From Streptomyces fructofermentans (GTDB lineage: Bacteria > Actinomycetota > Actinomycetes > Streptomycetales > Streptomycetaceae): a DNA stretch of 64,000 nt. The stretch's first letter is position 1; every line of letters begins with the position of its first letter. The stretch covers positions 266,716 through 330,715 of the forward strand of contig NZ_BMWD01000005.1 in NCBI RefSeq assembly GCF_014651055.1, given 5' to 3'. Under the pieces are notes generated by a model. It was not told where the DNA came from. It did not search any database and was given only the letters and a program-made list of their open reading frames with translations. This document shows, piece by piece, positions 46,152 to 54,671 of this stretch. The position numbers and the translations under genes were made by a program.

Positions 46152-47410
46152 GTACGACGTATGCGGCCAAGGCGGCCGCCGGTGCGCTGGCCGCGCTGCT
46201 CGTGCTGGCCGGATGCAGTTCGAAGGCCAAGGACGACGAGGGCGGCGACAAGGGCACGGCCGCGGGCGAGGTGAAGACCGGGGACGGCATCTCCGGCAAG
46301 ACCATCTCGCTCGGCGTCCTCACCGACATGACCGGTGTCTACGCGACGCTCGGCAAGAGCGTCACCCAGGCCCAGCAGCTCTACGTGAAGCAGTTCAACG
46401 CCGACGGCGGCGTGTGCGGCTACAAGGTCGAGCTGACCGTCCGGGACCACGGCTACGACCCGCAGAAGGCGGTCGCCGGCTACACGGAGCTGGAGCCGAA
46501 GGTGCTCGGCTTCGCCCAGTTCATCGGTTCGCCGTTCGTCGCCGCCGTCAAGAAGCGCATCGACGGTCAGGACAAGGGCCTGGTGCTCCCGCAGGCCTGG
46601 TCGGACTCGCTGCTCGGCAGCCCGTACATCCGGGTCATCGGCTCCACGTACGACATCGAGACGATGAACGCGGTCGACTTCCTGATGAAGGAGAAGGGCG
46701 TCAAGAAGGGCGACAAGATCGGTCACGTGTACTTCGAGGGCGACTACGGCGAGAGCGCCCTGGTCGGCTCCAAGCACATCGCCGAGGAGGCCGGCCTCAC
46801 GGTCGTCGAGCAGAAGATCAAGCCGACCGACAACGACATGACCGCGCAGGTCGCCGCCCTGAAGAAGGCCGGCGTCAAGGCGATCGTGCTCAGCGCGGGC
46901 CCGCGCCAGGCGGCCTCCCTGGTCGGCGTCGCGGCGGCCGGCAAGTTCAACGTCCCGGTCATCGGCAACAACTCGGCGTTCGCCCCGCAGCTCCTCGGCA
47001 CCCAGGCGGGCCCGGCCCTCATGGCGAACTACTACGTGGCGTCCCCGTCCCTGCCCATCGGCGCGGACACCCCGGAGGCCAAGAAGCTGGTGGCCGAGTA
47101 CAAGAAGGCCTATCCGAAGGACTCCCTCGACAACGGCATCGTCGCGGGCTGGACCGCGGCCTCCGCGTTCGGCCAGGCACTGAAGAAGGCCTGCGAGAGC
47201 AAGGACCTGACCCGTGAGGGCGTCGACAAGGCCCTGCTCACCCTCGACGCCCTGGACACGGGCTTCGGCATCGCGCAGGACTTCACGGACCCGAACGCCG
47301 CGTCCTCCAAGGAGAGCGTCATCCTCCAGCCCGACAAGTCGGTCACCGGAGGCATGAAGGTCGTGCGCGAGCCCGAGGCCTCGGAGGTGGCGGAGGCGTA
47401 CACCAAGTAG
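46148..47410 (+). CDS. livK: substrate-binding lipoprotein of the branched-chain-type ABC transporter, LivK family
   Basis: A 420-residue periplasmic-binding-protein-like lipoprotein. The signal ends in LLVLAGC, with Cys23 lipidated. The mature part starts with an acidic linker and the Peripla_BP_6 fold: ISLGVLTDMTGVYATLGKS, QFNADGGVCGYKVELTVRDHGYDP, FIGSPFVAAVK, and HVYFEGDYGESAL. It gives the importer its specificity, but the ligand cannot be read from sequence; the unusual insertion FAQFIGSPFVAAVKKRIDG argues for caution before calling it leucine-binding. It is the last gene and is followed by a strong terminator. Confidence 0.88.
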   Translation: MSTTYAAKAAAGALAALLVLAGCSSKAKDDEGGDKGTAAGEVKTGDGISGKTISLGVLTDMTGVYATLGKSVTQAQQLYVKQFNADGGVCGYKVELTVRDHGYDPQKAVAGYTELEPKVLGFAQFIGSPFVAAVKKRIDGQDKGLVLPQAWSDSLLGSPYIRVIGSTYDIETMNAVDFLMKEKGVKKGDKIGHVYFEGDYGESALVGSKHIAEEAGLTVVEQKIKPTDNDMTAQVAALKKAGVKAIVLSAGPRQAASLVGVAAAGKFNVPVIGNNSAFAPQLLGTQAGPALMANYYVASPSLPIGADTPEAKKLVAEYKKAYPKDSLDNGIVAGWTAASAFGQALKKACESKDLTREGVDKALLTLDALDTGFGIAQDFTDPNAASSKESVILQPDKSVTGGMKVVREPEASEVAEAYTK

Positions 47411-47466
47411 TGGACGGCCCGGTAAGCGACGGTCCCGCGCGATCCGCGGAGCCGTCGCCACCACCA

Positions 47467-47505
47467 CAGGGCGCCCCGGCCGGACACTCCGGCCGGGGCG
47501 CCCTG
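47467..47505. terminator. strong terminator after the liv-type operon
   Basis: An 18-bp perfect stem: CAGGGCGCCCCGGCCGGA (47467-47484) pairs with 47488-47505 across a 3-nt loop. It starts 57 bp after the livK stop. There is no long U-tract, as is usual in Streptomyces. Confidence 0.8.
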
Positions 47506-47741
47506 GTGCTGTGCCCGCGCCCAGCCCGCCCGCCGCGGGCCCCGCGTCCGTGTACGCCCGCCCCCCCGGGGTCCGTACGCCCGCGACCGGACCCGCCCGC
47601 CCTCGGCCCCGCGTCCGCCCGCCCGCCATCCGGCCCCGCGCGCCCGCCACCCGGACCGCCCGCCCGCCGGCGTGGTTGTCCGCCCCCGACCGGACGACCA
47701 CCGGCCACCTTCCACAGCGCCGGCCCCCTCCGCGATCACCC

Positions 47742-47868
47742 GGCCACGGGCCACGGGCCACGGGCCACGGGCCACGGGCCACGGGCCACGGGCCACGGGC
47801 CACCGGCCACCGGCCACGGGTCACGGGTCACGGGTCACGGGTCACCGGCCACGGGTCACCGGCCACCG
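47742..47868. repeat. 18-copy heptanucleotide tandem array
   Basis: The unit GGCCACG is repeated about 18 times in register, with variants GGCCACC, GGTCACG and GGTCACC concentrated in the right half. Block change from GGCC to GGTC units suggests expansion of two ancestors. Seven bases do not divide by three, so any peptide would cycle through frames; coding is unlikely. Confidence 0.9.
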
Positions 47869-48092
47869 CGCTCACGGCCTCGGCCGGCCGCCGCGGACCC
47901 CGCTCACAGGCCCGGCGCCCCGCCCCGGACCCCGCACAGGGGGCCCGTCGCGGAGTCCGGGGCCCCGCCGTGGACGCCCGGACCCCCGTGGCGGCCCTGT
48001 GGGGCCCCTGTGGGCGCCCTGTGGCCGTCCGGCACCCGCTTTTCCCCGTTCGTCCGCCCGGCTGGACGTCCGTGGCGCGAACACGCCCTTCC

Positions 48093-48148
48093 GCGGTCCT
48101 CCGCCGCTCCCCGGGGGACGGCGGTCCTCCGCCGCTCCCCGGGGGACG
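48093..48148. repeat. perfect 28-bp tandem duplication
   Basis: Bases 48093-48120 are repeated exactly at 48121-48148. Each unit begins GCGGTCCTCCGCC and ends GGGGGACG. It lies in the non-coding spacer beyond pssA. Confidence 0.85.
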
Positions 48149-48218
48149 CGGCCCCGGGGAGCGGCGCGCCCGAGCCGAACCCGTCAGCGGTCCCACCGCG
48201 TGGCGTCCCCGGAAACGG

Positions 48219-48252
48219 GAAGGGCCCCGAACCGGCTGGTTCGGGGCCCTTC
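48219..48252. terminator. terminator of the psd-pssA operon
   Basis: A 15-bp perfect stem: GAAGGGCCCCGAACC (48219-48233) pairs with 48238-48252 across the tetraloop GGCT. It is 19 bp past the pssA stop on the minus strand. Confidence 0.8.
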
Positions 48253-48271
48253 ACAGGTCGTACGGCGGACG

Positions 48272-49126
48272 CTACGGAAGCTGCGCCGCCCGCGCCTCAC
48301 GGCGGTTGTCGCGGAAGTTGTTCACCCGGCGGGCCGTGGCGAACAACGGGATCACCGCGCCCATCACGAGCTGCAGCGCGCAGCCGGTCTGGAGCAGCAG
48401 CTGACCGCCGGGGGCGTCGAACGCCCAGGCCGCCAGCAGGGCCATGCTGAGCACGATCCAGGAGAGCATCGCGACCGCGAGGCGGCCCCGGGGCTTCGGG
48501 TACTCGACCCGGCTCACCATCAGCCAGGCGGTGCCGAGGATCGCCATGAGCGTGGCGACGAACGGCAGCTCCAGCAGGACGATCGAGACCACGGTCAGCG
48601 CCCCGAACGGCGACGGCATGCCCTGGAACGTGCCGTCCTTCACCGTCACGCACGAGAATCTGGCGAGCCGGAGGACCACGGCGAGCAGGACCACGATCGC
48701 CCCGACCGCGGCGACCCGCTGGTGCGCGTCGTCCGCGACCATGCCGTAGACCAGCACGAAGTAGGCGGGTGCCAGACCGAAGCTGATCAGGTCGGACAGG
48801 TTGTCCAGCTCCGCGCCCATCGGGGAGGAGCGCAGCTTGCGGGCCACCAGTCCGTCGAACAGGTCGAAGACCGCGGCGCACAGCATCAGGATCACGGCGG
48901 TGGCGGCGCTGTGGCGCGCCATGCCCGTCTCCTGGCTGCCCGTGAGGTGCGGGATCAGAATGCCCGTGGTGGTGAAGTACACCGCCATGAAGCCGCACGT
49001 CGCGTTGCCGAGGGTGAGGGTGTCCGCTATCGAGAGGCGGAGCGAGAGGGGCATCTCCTCCTCTTCGTCCGCCTCGTCGGCCTCCGGCACCCAGCCGGCC
49101 TGGGTCTCGGGATCAATCACGGTCAA
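48272..49126 (-). CDS. pssA: CDP-diacylglycerol-serine O-phosphatidyltransferase
   Basis: A 284-residue membrane enzyme that makes phosphatidylserine from CDP-diacylglycerol and serine. The CDP-alcohol phosphatidyltransferase signature is DGLVARKLRSSPMG followed by AELDNLSD; all Asp, Gly, Ala and Arg residues are present, but seven residues rather than eight separate AR from G. About six to eight hydrophobic segments follow an acidic N-terminus. Its start (TTG 49126, or GTG 49120) lies inside the end of psd, so both are translated from one mRNA. The product is then decarboxylated by Psd. Confidence 0.9.
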   Translation of the reverse strand: MTVIDPETQAGWVPEADEADEEEEMPLSLRLSIADTLTLGNATCGFMAVYFTTTGILIPHLTGSQETGMARHSAATAVILMLCAAVFDLFDGLVARKLRSSPMGAELDNLSDLISFGLAPAYFVLVYGMVADDAHQRVAAVGAIVVLLAVVLRLARFSCVTVKDGTFQGMPSPFGALTVVSIVLLELPFVATLMAILGTAWLMVSRVEYPKPRGRLAVAMLSWIVLSMALLAAWAFDAPGGQLLLQTGCALQLVMGAVIPLFATARRVNNFRDNRREARAAQLP

Positions 49127-49769
49127 TTCGAGTCACCCCAGCCACGGTCTTCTGACCCACCTCCACGTCGACCTCGACACCCTCGGGGAGGTAGATGTCG
49201 ACGCGCGACCCGAAGCGGATCAGTCCGATCCGGTCACCCTGCTCGACCTTCGTGCCCTGAGGGATGTAGGGGACGATGCGCCGCGCCACGGCTCCGGCGA
49301 TCTGGATCATCTCGATGTCGCCGAGTTCTGTGTCGAAGTGCCAGACAACGCGCTCGTTGTTCTCGCTCTCCTTGTTGAACGCCGGTACGAACCCGCCGGG
49401 GATGTGCTCGACCGACGTCACCGTGCCGGAAAGGGGCGCGCGGTTGACGTGGACGTTCAGCGGGCTCATGAAGATCGCGACGCGGGTGCGCCCGTCCTTC
49501 CACGGCATGATGCTCTGCACCACGCCGTCGGCCGGGGAGATGACCCGGCCCTGGGCGATCTCGCGCTCGGGGTCGCGGAAGAACCACAGCATGCCCGCCG
49601 CCAGAGCGGTGGCAGGCACGGCCACGGCCTTGGCCGCGCCGGAGTGGCGCGCGCGTACCAGGCTGAGGGCTGCGGTGGCGACGGTCGGGAGGAGCCACGG
49701 CGATGCTCCGCGCGCAATACGTACGCCGACCAGGCTGTCGCGTGGTGCAGAGGTTTGGCTGTGGGGCAT
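49113..49769 (-). CDS. psd: phosphatidylserine decarboxylase proenzyme
   Basis: A 218-residue short-type phosphatidylserine decarboxylase that gives phosphatidylethanolamine. The self-cleavage site that forms the pyruvoyl group is in LIRFGSRVDIYLPEG (Gly-Ser), and the substrate-site sequence IFMSPLNVHVNRAPLSG is intact. One N-terminal hydrophobic region (about 25-55) anchors it to the membrane. GAAGG lies 6 nt before ATG 49769. It is the first gene of the psd-pssA pair, reversing the pathway order. Confidence 0.93.
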   Translation of the reverse strand: MPHSQTSAPRDSLVGVRIARGASPWLLPTVATAALSLVRARHSGAAKAVAVPATALAAGMLWFFRDPEREIAQGRVISPADGVVQSIMPWKDGRTRVAIFMSPLNVHVNRAPLSGTVTSVEHIPGGFVPAFNKESENNERVVWHFDTELGDIEMIQIAGAVARRIVPYIPQGTKVEQGDRIGLIRFGSRVDIYLPEGVEVDVEVGQKTVAGVTRIDRD

Positions 49770-49893
49770 GGATGACCTTCGTAGCGGATGATGCCGCGCT
49801 GTAACGGGGGACGGCGGCTTTCCCGGGATGGTACCGGTCGCGGGCCACAACTGGGCAAGCCAGGAAGCCGAGTCGACTGCCGAAGAGTGTTGA

Positions 49894-49928
49894 CGGGGTG
49901 TGATCTTCTTCTCGATGAAAACACCCCG
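49894..49928. terminator. possible terminator of the ethylmalonyl-CoA operon
   Basis: CGGGGTGT (49894-49901) and ACACCCCG (49921-49928) form an 8-bp stem with a 19-nt loop, immediately after the stop of the last gene of the operon on the minus strand (49940). Confidence 0.55.
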
Positions 49929-49939
49929 AATCAGAACAT

Positions 49940-51145
49940 CTAGCCCTGGAACCGATACTCTTCGAGCAACCTGCGTCCGATGATCATTTTCTGGATCTCG
50001 GCGGTACCCTCGCCGATCAGCAGCATCGGAGCCTCGCGGTAGAGGCGCTCGATCTCGTACTCCTTGGAGAAGCCGTAGCCGCCGTGGATCCGGAAGGCGT
50101 CCTCGACGACCTCCTTGCAGTACTCGGAGGCGAGGTACTTCGCCATCCCTGCTTCGAGGTCGTTTCGCTCCCCGGAGTCCTTTTTGCGTGCTGCGTTCAC
50201 CATCATCGCATGAGCGGCCTCGACCTTGGTAGCCATCTCGGCCAGCTTGAACTGAATCGCCTGGTGCTGAGCGATGGCCTTGCCGAAAGTGTGACGCTGC
50301 TGGGCATACGAGACACCCAGTTCGAACGCACGCTGAGCGACGCCGCAACCACGCGCCGCCACATTCACGCGCCCGACCTCGACGCCGTCCATCATTTGGT
50401 AAAACCCTCGGCCGGTGACCCCGCCGAGGACACGATTGGCCGGAATGCGCAGTCCGTCCATGATGAGCTCGGTCGTGTCGACGCCCTTGTAGCCCATCTT
50501 GTCGATCTTCCCGGGGATCGTCAGGCCCGGGCGGACCTCGCCGAAGCCGGGCTCCTTCTCGACCAGGAAGGTCGTCATCGACTTGTGGGGGGCCGTGCCC
50601 TCGGGGTGTCCTTCGTCACTTCGGACGAGAACGGCCACCAGGGTCGACGTGCCGCCGTTCGTCAGCCACATCTTCTGGCCGTTGAGGACGTACTCGTCGC
50701 CGTCCTTCACCGCCTTCGACGTGATGGCCGACACGTCCGAGCCGAGTCCGGGCTCGGACATCGAGAACGCGCCGCGGACCTCGCCGGCCGCCATGCGCGG
50801 CAGGAAGTGGTCCTTCTGCTCCTGCGTGCCGTGCTGCTTGAGCATGTACGCCACGATGAAGTGGGTGTTGATGATGCCCGAGACGGACATCCAGCCGCGG
50901 GCGATCTCCTCCACGCACAGCGCGTAGGTGAGGAGGGACTCGCCCAGACCCCCGTACTCCTCGGGGATCATCAGGCCGAAGAGGCCCAACTCCTTGAGAC
51001 CGTCGACGATCGCCTGCGGGTACTCGTCGCGGTGCTCCAGCTCGGTGGCGACCGGAATGATCTCCTTGTCCACGAAGTCCCGCACGGTGGACAGGATCTC
51101 CCGCTGGATGTCGGTGAGACCGGCGGTCTGGGCGAGTCGCGCCAT
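49940..51145 (-). CDS. acyl-CoA dehydrogenase, probable methylsuccinyl-CoA dehydrogenase of the ethylmalonyl-CoA pathway
   Basis: A 401-residue acyl-CoA dehydrogenase with FAD and substrate motifs FSMSEPGLGSDVSAITSKA, QKMWLTNGG, QRHTFGKAIAQHQAIQFKLAEM and the C-terminal IHGGYGFSKEYEIERLYREA, ending near the catalytic-base region IGEGTAEIQKMIIGRRLL. Its place as last gene of the ccr-ecm-lyase-hydratase operon makes oxidation of (2S)-methylsuccinyl-CoA to mesaconyl-CoA the likely role. The Rhodobacter enzyme for this step is about 150 residues longer, so this would be a shorter variant. It starts 2 bp after the MaoC stop. Confidence 0.82.
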   Translation of the reverse strand: MARLAQTAGLTDIQREILSTVRDFVDKEIIPVATELEHRDEYPQAIVDGLKELGLFGLMIPEEYGGLGESLLTYALCVEEIARGWMSVSGIINTHFIVAYMLKQHGTQEQKDHFLPRMAAGEVRGAFSMSEPGLGSDVSAITSKAVKDGDEYVLNGQKMWLTNGGTSTLVAVLVRSDEGHPEGTAPHKSMTTFLVEKEPGFGEVRPGLTIPGKIDKMGYKGVDTTELIMDGLRIPANRVLGGVTGRGFYQMMDGVEVGRVNVAARGCGVAQRAFELGVSYAQQRHTFGKAIAQHQAIQFKLAEMATKVEAAHAMMVNAARKKDSGERNDLEAGMAKYLASEYCKEVVEDAFRIHGGYGFSKEYEIERLYREAPMLLIGEGTAEIQKMIIGRRLLEEYRFQG

Positions 51146-51147
51146 GG

Positions 51148-51660
51148 CTACTTCTCCTGCTCCTTGAGCCGGGGGCGGCCGGGCTGCTCGCCGCCGCGCT
51201 CCTTGATGTACGTCTCGGTGGGGACCATCACCTTGCGGCGGAACACGCAGACCAGCGTGCCGTCCTGCTTGTACCCCTTGGTCTCGACGTACACGATGCC
51301 GCGGTCGTTCTTCGACCGGGAGGGCGTCTTGTCGAGGACCGTGGTCTCGCCGTAGATCGTGTCGCCGTGGAAGGTCGGCGCCACGTGCCGCAGCGACTCG
51401 ATCTCCAGGTTGGCGATGGCCTTGCCGGAGACGTCCGGCACCGACATGCCGAGGAGCAGCGAGTAGATGTAGTTGCCCACGACGACGTTCTTGCCGAAGT
51501 CCGTCGTGTTCTCCGCATAGTTGGTGTCCATGTGGAGGGGGTGGTGGTTCATCGTCAGGAGACAGAACAGGTGGTCGTCGTACTCCGTGACGGTCTTGCC
51601 GGGCCAGTGCTTGTAGACAGCGCCGACCTCGAACTCCTCGTAGGTGCGTCCGAACTGCAT
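51148..51660 (-). CDS. MaoC-family hydratase, probable mesaconyl-CoA hydratase
   Basis: A 170-residue single hot-dog MaoC protein. The dehydratase motif is NHHPLHMDTNYA with the catalytic Asp/His, and VVGNYIYSLLLGMSVPD follows. In the ethylmalonyl-CoA pathway it would hydrate mesaconyl-CoA to beta-methylmalyl-CoA, the substrate of the lyase encoded just upstream. Rhodobacter Mch is a double hot-dog of about twice this length. GGAGG lies before ATG 51660. The 5-bp gap from the lyase gene indicates one operon. Confidence 0.8.
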   Translation of the reverse strand: MQFGRTYEEFEVGAVYKHWPGKTVTEYDDHLFCLLTMNHHPLHMDTNYAENTTDFGKNVVVGNYIYSLLLGMSVPDVSGKAIANLEIESLRHVAPTFHGDTIYGETTVLDKTPSRSKNDRGIVYVETKGYKQDGTLVCVFRRKVMVPTETYIKERGGEQPGRPRLKEQEK

Positions 51661-51665
51661 GGTGC

Positions 51666-52640
51666 TCAGGCCTCCGGGGCTTCGAACGAGCTGGTGCGCT
51701 GCATGCCGGCGGCCCGGCCCTTGCCCGAGATGACGAGCGCCATCTTGCGGCTGGCCTCGTCGATCATCTCGTCGCCGAGCATCGCCGAGCCCTTCTTGCC
51801 GCCCGCCTCGGACGTGTAGTAGTCGTACGCGTCCAGGATCAGCTCGGCGTGGTCGTAGTCCTCCTGGGAGGGCGAGAAGATCTCGTTGGACGCCTCGACC
51901 TGGCCCGGGTGGAGCACCCACTTGCCGTCGAAGCCGAGGGCCGCGGCGCGCTGCGCGACCGCGCGGTAGCCGTCGATGTTGCGGATCTGGAGGTACGGGC
52001 CGTCGATCGCCTGGAGGTTGTTGGCGCGGGCGGCCATCAGGATCTTCATCAGGATGTAGTGGTAGGCGTCCGCCGGGTAGCCGGGCGGCTGCTCGCCCAC
52101 GACCAGCGACTTCATGTTGATCGACGCCATGAAGTCGGCCGGGCCGAAGATGATCGTCTCGACGCGCTGGGACGCCGTGGCGATCTCGTTGACGTTGTTC
52201 AGGCCCTGGGCGTTCTCGATCTGCGCCTCGATGCCGATCTTGCCGACCTCGAAGCCCATCGTCTTCTCGATCTGCGTCAGCAGCAGGTCGAGCGCCACCA
52301 CCTGCTGGGCGTCCTGGACCTTCGGCAGCATGATGCAGTCGAGGTTCTGCCCCGCGCCCTCGACGACGGTGACGACGTCGCGGTACGTCCACTCGGTCGT
52401 CCAGTCGTTGACGCGCACGACCCGCGTCTTGCCGGTCCAGTCGCCCTCGTTGAGGAACTTGACGATGGTGTGCCGTGCGTCCGGCTTGGCCAGCGGGGCG
52501 CAGGCGTCCTCCAGGTCCAGGAAGACCTGGTCCGCGGGGAGGCCCTGGGCCTTCTCCAGGAACCGGGGGTTGCTTCCCGGGACGGCCAGGCAGGAGCGCC
52601 GCGGACGAAGGCGGTTGACCTGGGGAACAGGGCTGGTCAT
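51666..52640 (-). CDS. HpcH/HpaI-family (3S)-malyl-CoA/beta-methylmalyl-CoA lyase
   Basis: A 324-residue CitE-like lyase. RSCLAVPGSNPRFLEKA, DQVFLDLEDACAPLAKPDAR (metal-binding region), IEAQIENAQGLNNVNEIA and the C-terminal LGFDGKWVLHPGQVEASNEIF are conserved features. It would split beta-methylmalyl-CoA into glyoxylate and propionyl-CoA, and possibly condense acetyl-CoA with glyoxylate. ATG 52640 overlaps the mutase stop by 4 bp (ATGA). Confidence 0.87.
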   Translation of the reverse strand: MTSPVPQVNRLRPRRSCLAVPGSNPRFLEKAQGLPADQVFLDLEDACAPLAKPDARHTIVKFLNEGDWTGKTRVVRVNDWTTEWTYRDVVTVVEGAGQNLDCIMLPKVQDAQQVVALDLLLTQIEKTMGFEVGKIGIEAQIENAQGLNNVNEIATASQRVETIIFGPADFMASINMKSLVVGEQPPGYPADAYHYILMKILMAARANNLQAIDGPYLQIRNIDGYRAVAQRAAALGFDGKWVLHPGQVEASNEIFSPSQEDYDHAELILDAYDYYTSEAGGKKGSAMLGDEMIDEASRKMALVISGKGRAAGMQRTSSFEAPEA

Positions 52641-54664
52641 GCGGGGACCTCCAGGGGGTCGAGCTTGTTCGCTTTCCGGATCTCGTCGACGATACGGCCG
52701 ATGATTCCGGTGATGTCGAAGTCCTTCGGGGTGAAGACCGCGGCCACTCCCGCGGCCCGCAGCTGTTCGGCGTCGGCGTTCGGGATGATCCCGCCGGCGA
52801 TCACCGGGATGTCGGGCGCACCGGCCTCGCGCAGCCGCACCAGCACGTCCGGCACCAGTTGCGCGTGCGAGCCGGACAGGATGGACAGGCCGACGGCGTG
52901 CACGTCCTCGGCCACGGCCGCGTCCACGATCTGCTCGGGCGTGAGCCGGATGCCCTGGTAGACCACCTCGAAGCCGGCGTCGCGGGCCCGCACGGCGATC
53001 TGCTCGGCCCCGTTGGAGTGTCCGTCGAGACCGGGCTTGCCCACCAGGAAGCGGATCTTGCCCACCCCGAGGTCCTTGGCCGTCAGCTCCACCTTGCGGC
53101 GGACCAGCGCCATGGCCGTGCCCTCCTCGGCGCTCACCGCGACGGGCGCGGACGAGACGCCGGTGGGGGCGCGGAACTCGCCGAACACCTCGCGCAGGGC
53201 CCCGGACCACTCGCCGGTGGTGACGCCGGCGCGGGCGCACTCCAGGGTGGCCTCCATGAGGTTGCCGGTGCCCTTCGCCGCCTCCTTCAGACGCTCCAGC
53301 GCCTTGCAGGGGCGCGGGTGGTTGAAGGGCGGCTGGTAGCGGGTGTCGCGCCAGTCCTTGAGCGCCGCGACCACGCGGGCCTCGACCGCCGGGTCGACGG
53401 TCTGGATGGCCGCGTCCAGGTCGGCGGTGAGCGGGTTCGGCTCCGTCGACTCGAAGATGTTGACGCCGACGATCTTCTCCTGCCCGGACTCGATCCGGGC
53501 GCGGCGCTCGGCGTGCGACGAGACGAGCTGCGACTTCAGGTAGCCCGACTCGACGGCGGCCATCGCGCCGCCCATCTCCTGGATGCGGTCGATCTCGGCG
53601 AGGGACTCCTCGACGAGGGCCGCCGTCTTGGCCTCGACGACGTGGGAGCCCTCGAAGATGTCCGCGTACTCCAGCAGGTCGCTCTCGTAGGCGAGCACCT
53701 GCTGCAGCCGCAGCGACCACTGCTGGTCCCAGGGCCGGGGCAGCCCGAGGGCCTCGTTCCACGCGGGGAGCTGCACGGCACGCGCGCGTGCGTCCTTCGA
53801 GAGCGTGACGGCCAGCATCTCCAGCACGATGCGCTGGACGTTGTTCTCCGGCTGAGCCTCGGTCAGCCCCAGGGAGTTGACCTGGACGCCGTACCGGAAG
53901 CGCCGGTGCTTCGGGTTCTCGATCCCGTACCGCTCACGCGTGATCCGGTCCCAGATGCGGCCGAACGCCCGCATCTTGCACATCTCCTCGACGAAGCGGA
54001 CGCCCGCGTTCACGAAGAAGGAGATGCGCGCGACGACGTCGCCCTTCTGGTCCTCGGCGATCTGGCCGGACGCGAACACCGCGTCCAGGACGGCGATCGC
54101 GGTGGACATCGCGTACGCGATCTCCTGGACCGGGGTGGCCCCAGCCTCCTGCAGGTGGTAGCTGCAGATGTTGATCGGGTTCCACTTCGGGATGTTGTTG
54201 ACCGTGTAGCAGATCATGTCCGTCGTCAGACGGAGCGAGGGCACCGGCGGGAAGACGTGCGTCCCCCGTGACAGGTACTCCTTCACGATGTCGTTCTGCG
54301 TGGTCCCCTGGAGCTTGGTGATGTCGGCGCCCTGCTCCTCGGCGACGACCTGGTAGAGCGCCAGCAGCCACATGGCGGTGGCGTTGATGGTCATCGAGGT
54401 GTTCATCTGCTCCAGGGGGATGTCCTGGAACAGCCGGCGCATGTCACCGACGTGCGAGACCGGCACCCCGACCCGGCCGACCTCGCCGCGGGCGAGGACG
54501 TGGTCGGGGTCGTACCCGGTCTGGGTCGGCAGGTCGAAGGCGACCGACAGGCCGGTCTGACCCTTCGCGAGGTTGCGCCGGTACAGCTCGTTGGACGCCT
54601 CTGCCGTGGAGTGGCCGGCGTACGTGCGCATCAGCCACGGCCGGTCCTTCTGGCGCTCAGTCAT
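52637..54664 (-). CDS. ecm: cobalamin-dependent ethylmalonyl-CoA mutase (MeaA)
   Basis: A 675-residue B12-dependent acyl-CoA mutase with the catalytic barrel in the first 520 residues (SVAFDLPTQTGYDPDH, QGTTQNDIVKEYLSRGTHVFPP) and a C-terminal cobalamin-binding domain (about 535-665) with VGKPGLDGHSNGAEQIA (base-off ligand His) and LSGSHAQLVPDVL. It converts ethylmalonyl-CoA to methylsuccinyl-CoA. In Streptomyces this gene is commonly named meaA. It follows ccr by 7 bp; the single-subunit form and the ccr neighbour distinguish it from methylmalonyl-CoA mutase. Confidence 0.93.
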   Translation of the reverse strand: MTERQKDRPWLMRTYAGHSTAEASNELYRRNLAKGQTGLSVAFDLPTQTGYDPDHVLARGEVGRVGVPVSHVGDMRRLFQDIPLEQMNTSMTINATAMWLLALYQVVAEEQGADITKLQGTTQNDIVKEYLSRGTHVFPPVPSLRLTTDMICYTVNNIPKWNPINICSYHLQEAGATPVQEIAYAMSTAIAVLDAVFASGQIAEDQKGDVVARISFFVNAGVRFVEEMCKMRAFGRIWDRITRERYGIENPKHRRFRYGVQVNSLGLTEAQPENNVQRIVLEMLAVTLSKDARARAVQLPAWNEALGLPRPWDQQWSLRLQQVLAYESDLLEYADIFEGSHVVEAKTAALVEESLAEIDRIQEMGGAMAAVESGYLKSQLVSSHAERRARIESGQEKIVGVNIFESTEPNPLTADLDAAIQTVDPAVEARVVAALKDWRDTRYQPPFNHPRPCKALERLKEAAKGTGNLMEATLECARAGVTTGEWSGALREVFGEFRAPTGVSSAPVAVSAEEGTAMALVRRKVELTAKDLGVGKIRFLVGKPGLDGHSNGAEQIAVRARDAGFEVVYQGIRLTPEQIVDAAVAEDVHAVGLSILSGSHAQLVPDVLVRLREAGAPDIPVIAGGIIPNADAEQLRAAGVAAVFTPKDFDITGIIGRIVDEIRKANKLDPLEVPA

Positions 54665-54671
54665 GGGGGCC

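Larger units (their letters stand above)
47506..48218. other. 713-bp non-coding repeat-rich spacer
   Basis: Between the importer terminator and the pssA terminator I see no credible gene. The content is GC rich and contains the heptamer array (47742-47868), three CCCTGTGG units near 47993-48022 and a 28-bp duplication (48093-48148). Long open frames cross it only because repeats with stop-free sequence extend in several frames. Confidence 0.6.

Noticed and set aside
47742..47868. CRISPR-like repetition
   Set aside because: Units are 7 bp, directly abutting and without spacers; no cas gene is present. It is a minisatellite.
47511..48450. Open frames reading the heptamer array as GHGPRAT or WPVARGP peptide repeats
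   Set aside because: The array is stop-free in several frames because of its sequence. No start with a ribosome binding site precedes it, and other frames give equally long repeats.
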